Notes: generated by a model not told the origin, from the sequence alone. Positions 53,290 to 64,000 are shown, numbered from the stretch's first letter. The stretch: DNA of 64,000 bases from Trachythela sp. YZ-2020 (GCA_016169945.1 JADLSH010000076.1:1369001-1433000); one strand, 5' to 3'. Program-made: numbers and translations.

Positions 53290-55573
53290 GATGATTTGTC
53301 TGACGACGAAGATATCTTGCTATTTCTTTTGCTGATACGGAGACGTCGAAGACGTCTGAGGGCGGCTAATCGCAAGGTATGGACGAAACGATGGATTTTG
53401 AGAAGACAAAGGCAAGGAGTCTATTATAATCTTATTCAAGAACTGGACGCAGAGGATCCTGAAAAATTCCGTCAATATCACCGGCTTGATAGGCAATCCT
53501 TCGAGGATATCTTACGTATGGTCTTGCCGTATATTTCTAAACAGGACACTCGAATGCGATCTGCAATAAAACCGTGCGAGCGTCTCTCTGTTACCCTACG
53601 TTTTCTTGCGACAGGTTTGTGAAATATTTATTAATACACCGAGCTGGCCGCTGGGTATATATTTTTTATGATATAGCAATTTTGTAATTTCCCAATCGCT
53701 TATATAGTATATTTTTCAACTCAGGAGAAACATTCAGGAGTCTATCATATCAGTTTAGAATGGGTGAGAGAACTATTTCTGAAATTGTGGAACAAACATG
53801 TCAGGCATTGTACATCACAATGAAAGAACAATATTTGAAGGTAGGTAACATGTTTATTTCAACTAATAAATACAAAATAATATCTTTGGCAAATGTTTTT
53901 TTATAAAACGTAAACTTTTAAATAATATAAACTTGGACCATGTGTTTAAGAATGTTCTTGACCAGTATTAAAAATTACAAATTGTGAATCAGTCTTGCAC
54001 GTTTGTTTGTTGCTATCTCCGAGGAATAAAACCAGGCAACCAGCCACTGTACTAGCTGACAATGACTACTAGTTTAGCTGTCTAAGTGATTCTTTGGTGG
54101 TGACCAAATGCTTGGAGAATGTTCAGGGTTGGAAAGTAACCCGGTATTATCTCTTTGGGATGACAAACTGTACTGTTGGTTATTCAATGGAGAATAAAAG
54201 CCTGTTGCCGGTTGATTCGTAAATGGTTGCACATTGTAATGTGGGTGCAATGGCTGGGAAGGTGGTGGATGTACAGATATGGGTGCAGCCATACCAAAGT
54301 TGTGATTCTGAACAAGATCTCCAGTTTGAGCCTGGAACAATATGGTGCTGATACGATGTTGGGCCACATGCCGTACCTTTGGGTCAAGTTCTGATAAAGT
54401 TTGTGTAACATAATGACCAAAGGCATCAGATGGGTTGGTAGACTGAGTTTCCAACCTTTGCTTCTTATGTCTTCTTTCTCCAATTGACTCTGCCAAACCT
54501 TTAATTAGTTTATATTCTTCTTCTGCTTGCTTTTTTCTATTGGGTTTCATTTTGAATGGTTCTTTTGTTGATTTGGACACAGGAAAATCGAGCTCAGTCT
54601 CAAATGATGGGCTTGGTGTGTCTGGATTAGTTTGACCACCACTTTCATCTTCATCAAAAATGTCCTCATCTACTTGATCCACCACACCAGTGTCTGGTGA
54701 GTCACAAGTCACCTTTAGAAAATATTAAATGAAAATTAAACTAATACTTTGAAACTTTTTATTTGTAGACTCCAACTTCTGCAAAGGAATGGTTAGATGT
54801 AGCAGAACAATTTGAGGAAAAGTGGAACTATCCTTGTTGTATAGGGGCAATTGATGGCAAGCACATTGCATACAGCAGCCTAGCAGTAGTGGTTCAGAAT
54901 TTTTTAACTACAAACATTTTTTAGTGTGTTGTTATTTGCTCTAGTTGATGCCAATTATAAGTTCATTTATGTCAATGTTGGTGCCTCAGGACGTGCAGGA
55001 GATGCTGGTGTGTATAATGAATCAACCTTAAAGAAAGCAGTGATGGAGAACACAATTAATTTGCCACCACCTGCATGTATTCAAGGACTTTCATCATCAA
55101 GAATAAATTACCATATCGTTGGGGATGATGCTTTTCCATTGAGCCTAACTATGATGAAGCCATATCCTCACAGAAATTTAGAAAAGGAAAAACGAATTTT
55201 TAACTATAGATTATCGCGCGCAAGGCGTGTTGTAGAAAATGCTTTTGGAATTTTGGCTAATAGGTGGCGAGTGTTCTTGACAACAATAAAATTAGATCCA
55301 GACAGGGTGACAGATGTAATTCTTGCAGCTTGCTGTTTGCATATTTACATGGTGGAAAAGAACAAACATTCCTATACATCAGCTGCAGATATTGAAAATG
55401 GTGACCATACAATAACAGCTGGAACATGGAGAAGTAACACATGCTTGACCAGATTGAATAAATTTAGCACTGACCGTAACCCACCAAGAAATGCTAAAAA
55501 CCAACGTGAATTGCTGACCACATATTTCAACAACCATGGGTCAGTTCCGTGGCGGGACTTTATGATTAAATAA
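53272..55573 (+). pseudogene. HARBI1-like transposase of Harbinger 3
   Basis: Exon 1 53272-53614 (MADSEQDDLSDDEDILLFLL, then a basic RRRRRRLRAANRKVW and QYHRLDRQSFEDILRMVLP). Exon 2 53725-53840 (GETFRSLSYQFRMGERTISE, helix-turn-helix). Exon 3 from 54769. Junctions GTTTGT/CTCAG and GTAGGT/GTAG keep phase. DDE residues: Asp in CIGAIDGKHIA, Asp in IVGDDAFPLSL, Glu in ARRVVENAFGIL. Two one-base shifts damage exon 3: near 54868 (before QQPSSSGSEFFNYKHF) and in the T run near 54920 (before VLLFALVDANYKF). The rest is open to the stop at 55573. About 400 residues when whole. Recently inactivated, or the shifts are sequencing errors. Confidence 0.88.
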
Positions 55574-57125
55574 GAAATGTTTTTAAAAAATTGACTTGTG
55601 ATATAGAATTGTTGATGTGAAAAAACAATAACCTTTTACTAGAGTCAACATTTTGATGAATAAAACAAAGAACATATTTTCTTAACCAGATAGCAGAGCA
55701 TTGTAGTTTTTTAACAAGAATTTGGGTGGCAAGTGACTGATCATATTTTAAGTTCAATTTACTCAAGGGGGTATTAATATTTGGGGGAAAAACCAACTAA
55801 ACTGTGCTCATCACTCTGGGTTTTTCACACATCCATGTCAGATCAGTGTAGGTCCAAAATTGTATTGGCTATTAGCATGTAGAGAAAAATTCACACCTAC
55901 ATGATGCCACATTATACCCTAGATGAACTGCATGTATCAACCAAGCATTGCCATAAAGGTTAACCAATCAGTACTCCTAATTTATTATACAGTAATACTA
56001 TTTAAAGCAGCACTTACATAATCTATGTTGGAAATTGGAGCTCGAGTTGCAATAAAAGGAGCCATGAATTGCAACTTATCTAGTAGCCAGCTTGCTCGCT
56101 TTGTCAGATTTCTTCGTGCACTTCCGCTCGAAGTAGGCTTTTTAGCTCTTGTATAGCTATTTCTAAGCGATTTCAGTTTGGCTTTAACCCAATCAACTAT
56201 AATTTTAAGAAAATTACATCAATTGCTCCAAATACAATGCCTATTAATACCTGTCACTCAGTACCCATTTATGCCAACATAGACATACAGGACAGGGAGG
56301 AGAACTGTGCACCCACTAACTGCTGGTCCCAATTGTCTGGTATAAATATTATGTAAGATGAAGATTTCTGTGTGCAAGAAAACTAACAATGATAACATAA
56401 TTGCTGATTCTCAGTATACTGTCCCCTTGACACAACCAAATCAGTTTCCTTTCTGTGTTCTATAGCCAGGTGACATACAACTTAATTTGATAAGGGCCTA
56501 ATAAAAGATGTAGAATTAAGACTCTGAAAATGCTTATACTGACAACCTGGAGACTTCAAATTTTCTCCTTCGGCCTCAGCCATGGTGCTGACTTGTAAAT
56601 TTAGTCTCTCTCTACCTATATAACAAGCGGCCAAAGCCCCTGAAATATGGATACCACAGACAGAAATATTTATGGCAAATGGTGCAATAGGACTGCAAGA
56701 AATGCATTTTAAGAGACTCAAAACGAACTCCCCTGATTTAGGCATTATTTCTAAATGTAAACATGTACTGTATACAGTCGCTTCCAAAACATTTTACACC
56801 CTTCTAAAATATTTTGGAATGTGCGCCCTGACGTGCATGGGAATTTTGACAAAATATGCTGGGCAAAACATTCAGGCAAATGTTTAATATTATTATATTT
56901 TATTATATTTAATATTATATTTTAGTATTATTACTGACCTGTTTGCCCTAACTTTTCCGCCATTTCCTGAACTGCTTTATCTCGTAAATCTCTGTTTTTG
57001 AAGTCAGATGACCGAACATCATACAAACAGGGATATTCGGGCCAGATATCTACCAATTTATCCTCCAAAATTACTTCGGTGACCAGTTCACTACGAGGTT
57101 CACTAGTTTGTTCACTATCCGCCAT
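54074..57125 (-). CDS. MADF-BESS partner protein of Harbinger 3, intact
   Basis: Three exons, 57125-56939, 56196-56018 and 54712-54074, with GT/AG borders (GTCAGT, ATTATAG, GTAAGT, TCTAAAG) and preserved phase, give 334 residues. MADSEQ comes from the terminal repeat. A MADF domain follows (EDKLVDIWPEYPCLYDVRSS, EMAEKLGQTG-VDWVKAKLKS, LRNSYTRAKKPTSSGSARRN, KRASWLLDKLQFMAPFI), then an acidic linker, a Lys-rich stretch, and near the C-terminus a BESS motif (LSELDPKVRHVAQHRIST) before a Pro/Gln-rich tail. MADF binds DNA; BESS mediates protein contacts. It probably serves as the element's second, end-binding protein. No damage seen. Confidence 0.88.
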
Positions 57126-57337
57126 GTTGTTTTGGGAAATAACACGCATGCGCACTTCTTTGCTGTGAGGAATTTTTGTCACGAATGACAGAAAATATCA
57201 AACACGTTTGATATTTGTTGTTCACGACACGAGTGACAAAAATCCTGTATATTTTCCCTGCACACTAGGATTTTCGTCGCACGTAATTGGTCACGAATGA
57301 CATCTGTGCGTACAACTTGCACTAGTGTGCGCCGGGC
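57108..57337 (-). promoter_or_regulatory. Harbinger 3 right terminal repeat with promoter and start codon
   Basis: Mirror of 53060-53289. The MADF-BESS ATG is at 57125 on the minus strand, so the coding region overlaps the last 18 bases of the repeat. Differences between the two repeats are few. Confidence 0.7.
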
Positions 57338-57949
57338 TTAATGCTTCTATTCTGTTTCGTTTCACAAATTGTTATTTACATCCGCGATTTGGTGGAGAAA
57401 ATTTGAATATATGGGAGTGCAGATGCATAAATTGTTTTTGCAGAATTCATGAAACCTAGCACCAGAAAATGATGCTAAATTGCATATTTTTGCCACCAAA
57501 CACAAAGCCATGTTAAGTGCGGTATTGTGCGGTATCTTATTAATAGTATTATTTCATATTAACGTAACCAATAATGTATATTTTTTTAATCATATTTTGA
57601 TTTTTATATACTTACTATATGTATTTATACTGTATATTAAACGTCGATATTTTAAATCAAACAAGAGTAATACACGGTAGCATATTTTTCGCGGTCCCTT
57701 TGGCAATATAGGTTGTCCAGGATAACGAGAGTCGACTGTGATAATCAGAGCTAAAACAATACGTGGTCCACGTGGCATAACACCTTTTCTAACAGTATTT
57801 TATGTCATATCACTACTGATGAAATAATGTGCATCCATTCATAAGACACCATGATTATTTTCTCATCCCATTCTCGATACCGAGTCACCGAGTCAACATT
57901 ACTCTTTTAAACCGACCTTTAGCTTGTGTGAGATATATTTCTGTTTTTA

Positions 57950-58265
57950 AATATGTCGAAACGTCTTTTATACTCTGAAGTCGTTAGTGGTTCCAGTAGT
58001 GAGGACAAACGAGATAGCCGGCGGAATTTCGAATGACCAGGCGGGATAGTGAACTGGTTGAAAGAATACCAAAACGTCGATGTTATGGCTGCAACTGCGA
58101 GTTTGTAGATAAATATAGACTAGAACCATAACATTATCGTGAAGCACGGATAGTGCAAAATGATCCTGTTACACATTCCTATATTTATAGTGTTGATTTC
58201 AGTAATACATATTACCACCAATTTCTGACCATATCAGGTGTAAAAATCCCATATTCACTGGTTTA
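57950..58265 (+). pseudogene. Broken reading frame starting in the inverted arm
   Basis: An ATG near 57953 reads MSKRLLYSEVVSGSSSEDKR, shifts to TRRDSELVERIPKRRCYGCN, CEFVDKYRLEP, meets a stop, and continues HYREARIVQNDPVTHSYIYS to about 58263. CYGCNC suggests a zinc knuckle. The right arm carries the same start on the minus strand (from about 59573: MSKRLLYSEVVCGSSSEDEQ and RDSELVERIPKCR). Possibly the N-terminus of the element's own transposition protein. Family unknown. Confidence 0.35.
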
Positions 58266-58299
58266 GTGCGCTTGTCGTCAAGACTCTGCGCATCGCTCA

Positions 58300-58890
58300 G
58301 TATAACCACACATATTTTGATTAGAGGATTTTTGTCATGGTATAATATATTGAGATTATACTTTCATTTACGTTGCAGGCTTGTGGGGCTTTTATATAGA
58401 ACCATTATATCAAGACAAGAGGATCTTGGACAATGTTTCAAATTGAAGCAATCAACATCAAGTTGTTTATATACATGTACAACCCATCTCGCGTACATTG
58501 TTTTTCTTGCCCGCTAATTGCCTATCATCAATTCATCATACAAATAAGGTTGCCATGATTTTTTAAAAATGAATTTTTAATAAATTTAAGAAAAAATGCA
58601 CTGAATTCCTTTTTTTGGATCTGTCAGTGCCGCGTGTAGGCCATTGCGTACCAATTTTAGCGTTGCCACTAAAGAATGAATGCTCGCTTCGAAATAATAC
58701 TAATAAATAACTAATAAAATGATTTTTTCCACCCGTGACTGAAGAAAATACATTTTAAAGTTTTTTACGACCCACAACCTTTTACCCCGCGACCCGCAAC
58801 TTAAAACACGCCACATGCGACTTAAAACATGCGACACGCAACTTAAAACATGCGACACACGACTTAAAACATGCGACACACAATTTCAAC
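58300..58890 (-). repeat. Dispersed minisatellite repeat (copy C)
   Basis: Complement of copy A (47635-48210), with an expanded run of CGACACGCAACTTAAAACATG-type 20-bp units at 58790-58885. It lies in the loop between the arms of the large inverted element, in the same orientation as the right arm end. Just right of it TATAGGTGTTCCTCAG matches the sequence left of 52573. Confidence 0.75.
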
Positions 58891-58919
58891 ACTGTTTATA
58901 TACTATAGGTGTTCCTCAG

Positions 58920-59440
58920 TGTTTGCCGCCTTATAAATTCAAGTCACATGAATTCTAAATCTTAGAGTCTTAACAAAATATTAAAGAAATTATGCTGCTA
59001 TGGCTTTATTTTAGATTTTAAGAAGAATACCATTTTTGAGTCAAAGTCCAATTGCACATCTTTTGTATGCCAAACTTTTGTATGTCAATACTGAGGTTTC
59101 AATGTGAAAAGGTTTCGTACAAATCTTCAGTGACACTGCTATTTAGGAGGATATATTACAAATTACGTTACATTATATTCCACTAATTTTGATTTATATA
59201 AAAGGATTCGTTAGAGAGATATTTTTAGCGTGCGTCAAGTTTCAGTAATTGCAAAAATATTGAGAGTGCTAGCGCTGTAACAGTTTTCACGAAGCAGAGC
59301 ATTTTGATAGTGTTGATGTTTACAGAAAAATTTTGAGGTTGAGCCCCTTACGTAATATAGTAAATTGATTTTTATACTGCACTTCCGCTTGCAACACCTG
59401 GCGTCAGCTGAGAGTTATCTTCAATCTCAATACTTAGAGC
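58920..59440. other. Loop of the large inverted-arm element, no gene seen
   Basis: AT-rich sequence without supportable reading frames. The plus frame at 59365-59604 is antisense to the arm-borne start. Confidence 0.4.
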
Positions 59441-60690
59441 GACTTGCTCATCGACATTTTGGTATTCTTTCAACCAGTTCACTATCCCGCCTGGTCGTTC
59501 TAAATACCGCTTGTTCGTCCTCACTACTGGAACCACAAACGACTTCAGAGTATAAAAGACGTTTCGACATATTTAAAAACAGAAATATATCTCACACAAG
59601 CTAAAGGTCAGTTTAAAAGAGGTGAGTACTGTTGACTCGGCGACTCAGTATCGAGAATGGGATGAGAAAATAATCATGGTGTCTTATGAACGGATGCACA
59701 TTATTTCATCAGTAGTGATATGACATAAAATACTGTTAGAAAAGGTGTTTTATCGCTTGGACCACATATTGTTTTAGCTCTGATGATCACAGTCGACTCT
59801 CGTTATCCTGGACACCCTATATTGCCAAAGGGACCGCGAAAAATATGCTACCATATATTACTCTTGTTTGATTTAAAATATCGACATCATTTTCTGGTGC
59901 TAGGTTTCATGAATTCTGCAAAAACAATTTATGCGTCTGCACTCTCATATATTCAAATTCTCTCCACCAAATCACGGATGTAAATAACAATTTGTGAAAC
60001 GAAACAGAATAGAAGCACAAGGCCTTTCATTTAAGTTCAAAAAGCGATTTGCGAAATGAGTTGTTTTGGCATCAAGAAAATGCGTCGCAAAATGTGTCCA
60101 AACTGCCTGTAAATTTCGAGACATCGGTACCTATGAGGATTTGACATGGAAGACTGGTAAGTATTTTAAACCATCTTTGCGGAAATAAAATTTTCAAATC
60201 CCAGGAAGACTGGTAAGTATTTTAAACCATCTTCGTGGAAATAAATTGTATGGAATATTTTGTATAATTTGTATTACAAAACTAGATGTTAGTATTAACG
60301 ACGCGTTGTAATAATACTCGCTTCGAAATAATACTAATAAAATGATTTCTTCCACCCGCGACTCAAGAAAATACATTTTGAAGTTTTTTACGACCCGCGA
60401 CCTTTCACCTGCGACCCGCAACCTGTGACTTAAAACCTGCGACATGTGACACACAACTATTATTCAAACTCGTTAATTTTGTACTCTTTTAGCTTTGATT
60501 TACTATAAAATTCAATCTTAGGCGTCTCACAAAACGTTTCGAAATTGTCATAAAACTTCAAGTGTTTTTTGAGCAGTATTTTTGTACTAATACTATGAGG
60601 TTTTTTAGATAATATGAAGTTTTTTAGACCCAGTATTCTATTTCAACCAAGTGAAGTGCAAGAAAATCTTTGAAGTTTACCTTATCACAA

Positions 60691-60897
60691 CCCGCACACC
60701 CTATAACCTATATAAACAGAACTTACGGTTACAGCTCAGCAACTGGCCTCTGTAGCTCAGTTGGTTAGAGCGCTGCACCAGAATCGCAGGGCCGTGGGTT
60801 CAATTCCTGCCAGAGGACCTAGTGTTGCATTTATCGCAACCGAGTTCTTAAATTGTGTATATTTCTTCTCACTTGGATTATCCACCAAACCCAGTAT
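60691..60897 (+). mobile_element. SINE-like repeat with tRNA-like core (copy 2)
   Basis: tRNA-like core 60747-60817, with better pairing than copy 1 in the T arm (GTGGG/CCTGC). Upstream CCCGCACACCC and downstream CACTTGGATTATCCACCAAA match copy 1. A 44-bp sequence beginning CCCAGTATTCTA occurs on both sides (60629-60672 and 60890-60933), while the neighbouring duplicated unit at 61285 lacks the whole 60629-60933 block. Confidence 0.8.
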
Positions 60898-60933
60898 TCT
60901 AGTTCAACCAAGTGAAGTGCAAAAAAATCTTTG

Positions 60934-61530
60934 TTTCTTATTCTATATAACGTATTTGAATTAATACTAACACAATTTGGAAGATTAGTCAATGTTGTAT
61001 TCATGTATTGACCACACAAGATGAACTAGGCATTTTCAAAAAGCAAGTATGCAAAATAAACACTTACCGTTTAAAACATGTTAAAACTCGAAAATCCTCT
61101 CCTTTCTCAGACTTTCGACTGATTTCCTTTCCTATCGACTTTAGTAAGTGAAGTCCTCAAAAAATTTCATTTATCTTGTTTTGGCTTAATATTTGTCTGA
61201 ATGAATATGTCCCGAATGAAAATGAGTACAATTTTGAAAAAAGTTTTCAACTGTTTTTTAACAGTATGAAGTTTTTGAGATTAAATATGTTGTTTCTTAT
61301 TCTATAACGCATTTGAATTATTAATACTAAAACACTTTTTAAGATTAAAGTGTTGTTTGACACACAGGATGAACTATGCATTTTGAAAACGACAAACTAT
61401 AGTGCATGCCAATTGACAGCCAAACTACAAAAGCAAGTATGCAAAATAGACACTTCTCCATTTAAAACACTTGAAACCCTTGTCCTTTCTCGGGCTTTTG
61501 ACTGATTTATTTTCAAAAGTGAAAGGTGGA
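60934..61530 (+). repeat. Local tandem duplication of about 250-350 bp
   Basis: 60934-61180 and about 61288-61530 share TTTCTTATTCTATA, CATTTGAATT-AATACTAA, CACA(A/C)(A/G)GATGAACTA, AAAGCAAGTATGCAAAATA and the CCTTTCTC-GACT block. Unit 2 is the empty form for the SINE-containing insertion in unit 1. No gene. Confidence 0.8.
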
Positions 61531-61799
61531 TTTTATGTTCCAATGAATAGCTATACCAGTACCACGTGAATTGAAACCCGGCAATGCAGATACAGGAGTA
61601 GCCAAAACATTTTACAGTGCTTGGGTTGTTTGTGCAGTTGTGTGGTAGTAGACAAAGTAGCTGTTGACAGATTTACTGGAAATAGGAAATTTTAACAAGG
61701 GAAATGTTTTAATTGATGTTCATATCGGTCACACAAACTCATGTACTGGAAGGGAAATGTTTTAATTGATGTTCATATGTGCCACATCCTCTGGCTTTA

Positions 61800-63085
61800 A
61801 CAACATTGTGACTAATGAGACTCGTAGAAATATACCAGGCAAGGATTAGTTATAGTGGATCATATGAATAGTTTTCATATCGGGATCAATTCGGGATTGG
61901 ATAGGTAGAGCCTTGTAGCACTATACACCAGACAAGAGTAGACTCATGTATAGCATCCTATTAATAGGTATGAAAATTGAGATAGGTAGCACAATACGCA
62001 AAGCATGCAACTCATAACACTACACCAGACAATGATTACTATATTCATGCATATATAGGATCATATTACAGCTATAACTTGAAGTTGAGATCGCTAGAAC
62101 ATGAGACTCGTATAACCACTAGACCAGACAAGAGTATATTCAAATATAGGATCATATTAAAGATTATAAATTCAAGTTGAGATAATTGGCATAAAAAACG
62201 CAGAAAATCCTAAATGTGAGACCCATAGTACCAGGCCTGGCAAGAGTATATACATGTATTGTATATATTATGTAAACATTGTGATCTAAATGAGATTGGG
62301 AATGAACAGCATTACCTAATGTCATGTAGTAATAATATAAAGCTTGTTGATCTCAGAACAAATTTTATTGCTAATCTTTGTAAAATAAATAATTCTTTTT
62401 CTTCATTCGCTTATCAAGATATATTTAAATATGTTCTTTCTATGCAAGACAAAACAATAATGTCTTTAGTTGCAAAATACTGCTTTGACATACTAACAGT
62501 ATATTAAATGTTATAATAACTCTTGTAGTTTTAAGTATGAAGTAATGTAATTATGTATGTGTAGTTTTCCTATATGCCAATGATGGTATTTTTGTAGATT
62601 AAATATATATGTGTAGCATCATATTATAAAAGCTAGAAATTCGAGTTGCGTTAGCACTATACCCGACAAGAGTATATAGTCAGGTATAGGATCCTATTGA
62701 AAGCTAGTGAAGCTAGACAATTTGAGTCACTAAACATGAAAACATCCTAAAACTAAACATGAGACTCGTATAGCACTGTACCAGACAAGAGTATATATTC
62801 ATGTATATATAAGATCATATTATTCAGGTATAGGATCATGTTAAAAGCTAGAAATTCGAGTTTAGATAAGTGTAGGATAATGCACTAAACGTACTAAACA
62901 TGGGATTCACAACACTAGAGTATATATTCAGGTATAGTGCAATATTAAAAGCTAGAAGTTCGAGTTGAGATAAGTATAAATAGCGCTAGACATGACAACA
63001 GTATATTACTATGTTCATGTAGAGGATCATATTAAAACTTTTAGTCAAGACGAGATAAATAGCATACTGTAACACTCTAAAAGTA
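61800..63085 (+). repeat. Degenerate satellite (units about 110-150 bp)
   Basis: AGTATATATTCA(T/G)GTATA, TAGGATCATATTAAAAGCTA, GAAATTCGAGTTGAGATAA and CCAGACAAGAGTATAT recur many times in the same order with variable spacing. It is interrupted at about 62250-62620 by a LINE tail. Confidence 0.8.
62250..62620 (+). mobile_element. LINE 3' terminal fragment
   Basis: 82 residues: CKHCDLNEIGNEQHYLMSCS, NNIKLVDLRTNFIANLCKI, DKTIMSLVAKYCFDIL then stop. CxxC...E-HYL--C is the Cys/His tail after the RT domain of many LINEs. It is 5'-truncated, lacks the RT and is embedded in the satellite. Confidence 0.6.
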
Positions 63086-63099
63086 CACATATATAGTTA

Positions 63100-64000
63100 T
63101 AACAATAAGAAACGAACTCACTCGGTTTTAGTGTCCCAGAGATAAGATAAGGAGCGCCAGCAATTTCCCAGGTTCAGAACAGAGGGGGCTTGTACATCTG
63201 AGGAAAAACCAATCTCGTACCAAGAGGAAACTACGTCGGCCATTCTTGAGTAGGTAAACATATATTGTTTGTGACTGGTCCATTTATCCCGGGCCAAGGT
63301 TTGATACCTTGAAACAAACTTTTAAAAAAAAATTCACCAGCACTGTTTACACTTTACACACTGAAGGAAATCTTGCGAATGAGCAGCACACACATAAACT
63401 GTACCCAAATGCCTTTAGTACAAAGAGGGCCATTGTGTGCATGATGGGAGAACTCTTTGATTGGTTAGACCCAAGTTTGCATTGTTCACATGCAAAGTTT
63501 CCAAAGTCCAAGTTCTTATCATATTTTATATTTATTAACAGGACACGAGAATAAACGCCTTGTTCTAACAAGGTGCTTGAGTTTTCCTTGAGCTATAATT
63601 GTTGGCGCATGCACTAATTGTGCTGACAGACTGGCAAGGCCTTAGGGCAAATGTAATCTTCTTGAACATATTACTTCATTAACCACAATTTTTAGCTTTG
63701 CACTCTGTCTACATCAGACAATTTTACTCATTGAGAGAAGAGTGCTGGGCATCAATATGGTTTCTCTAATTCGCATAACACTGGGGGGTGAAGGAGATGG
63801 TTGCAATGCCCTTTGAGTGTTTTGTATATGTAAGATACTGCTAAACTAAGTAACTAATAGAGTTGTAACAAGGTTTTTTCAACCATGATAACTTGATATC
63901 ATCATCATTCATCAAGTATATTTGCAATAAATTTGAGCCAAACGAGACTGAAAAACAGAACATTACTGCAATAGAAGCTAACTAGAAGGGTCAAAATATG
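63100..64000. other. Right edge, unassigned
   Basis: No supportable gene. The frames at 63309-63554 and 63347-63571 are mutually antisense and featureless. Around 63695-63750 the minus strand matches a 55-bp block at about 8520-8575. Confidence 0.45.

Larger units (their letters stand above)
53060..57337. mobile_element. PIF/Harbinger element 3, 4,278 bp
   Basis: 230-bp inverted repeats (53060-53289 and 57108-57337, starting GCCCGGCGCACACTAGTGCA). TTAA flanks both sides (53056-53059, 57338-57341), consistent with a TTA target plus a terminal A. Each repeat holds the palindrome AATATCAAACATGTTTGATA(TT). A plus-strand HARBI1-like transposase and a minus-strand MADF-BESS gene start inside the two repeats. 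It is inserted in the left arm of the large inverted element; the right arm (near 60014-60030) shows the empty site. Confidence 0.93.
52573..60474. mobile_element. Large inverted-arm DNA element of unknown family
   Basis: Both outer ends read GAGTTTGAATAATAG inward (52573 and, inverted, 60474), followed by GTCGC minisatellite. The arms continue complementary over about 1.2 kb: left 52573-53059 plus 57338-58083, right 60474-59451. The left arm is broken by Harbinger 3; the right arm is uninterrupted. Shared landmarks: CTTACCAGTCTTCCTGGGAT, CGTTTCACAAATTGTTATTT, ATGAGAAAATAATCATGG. Without Harbinger 3 the element is about 3.6 kb. Each arm ends in an inward ATG (MSKRLLYSEVV). No clear target duplication. 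I cannot place it in a superfamily. Confidence 0.75.

Noticed and set aside
1..64000. CRISPR arrays, operons, ribosome-binding sites or prophage
   Set aside because: Spliced genes, LINEs, SINE-like and Penelope-like elements show the DNA is eukaryotic; no regularly spaced repeat-spacer array is present.

Overview
This is eukaryotic, AT-rich nuclear DNA made almost entirely of nested transposable elements. I found no host housekeeping gene, no rRNA and no canonical tRNA gene. The mix of elements points to an invertebrate animal, most likely an anthozoan cnidarian: a Helentron (RepHel helicase with OTU protease and apurinic-type endonuclease), Penelope-like elements with GIY-YIG endonuclease and hammerhead ribozymes, several PIF/Harbinger elements with Myb/MADF partner genes, a THAP/P-type transposon, and SINE-like repeats carrying a tRNA-like core. 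The cnidarian assignment rests on remembered resemblance to cnidarian repeat proteins and is not proven.

Layout. 1-4.5 kb: broken unrecognised coding fragments and a dispersed repeat. 5.9-16.6 kb: a hAT-type transposase gene (14.1-16.0 kb) in a probable hAT element whose left part (palindromic AGGTCGG motifs) is split by a complete 7,013-bp P-superfamily transposon (6806-13818, 36-bp perfect terminal inverted repeats, near-perfect 8-bp target duplication). That transposon itself carries two short inverted-repeat elements. 17.1 kb: SINE-like repeat. 17.7-22.4 kb: a nearly identical tandem duplication of about 2.35 kb holding an unknown gene fragment and a non-LTR reverse transcriptase fragment. 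22.7-28.3 kb: Harbinger element 1 (TTA target duplication), with its transposase interrupted by another repeat. 28.8-31.3 kb: inverted Penelope-like copies with hammerhead motifs. 32.4-44.4 kb: a minus-strand Helentron split by Harbinger element 2 (37579-41405, apparently intact two-exon transposase) and by a CR1/L2-like LINE tail. 45-47.1 kb: scrambled pieces of a DUF6589-like gene. 48.4-50 kb: a decayed MULE-like transposase gene. 52.6-60.5 kb: a large inverted-arm element whose left arm contains Harbinger element 3 (53060-57337), while its right arm keeps the empty site. 60.6-63.1 kb: SINE-like repeat, local duplication and a degenerate satellite invaded by a LINE tail.

How the parts relate. 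The three Harbinger elements each pair a DDE transposase with a Myb/SANT or MADF-BESS DNA-binding protein on the opposite strand, converging from the two ends. In Harbinger 3 both genes start inside the 230-bp terminal inverted repeat and share their first six residues. The Helentron encodes, in order, a leader ending in a 2A-like motif, an OTU domain, basic 19-residue repeats, a Cys-rich segment, a HUH Rep, a PIF1-type helicase and a C-terminal endonuclease. Most genes carry frameshifts; the Harbinger 2 transposase, the Harbinger 1 Myb partner and the Harbinger 3 MADF-BESS gene read open once introns are removed.
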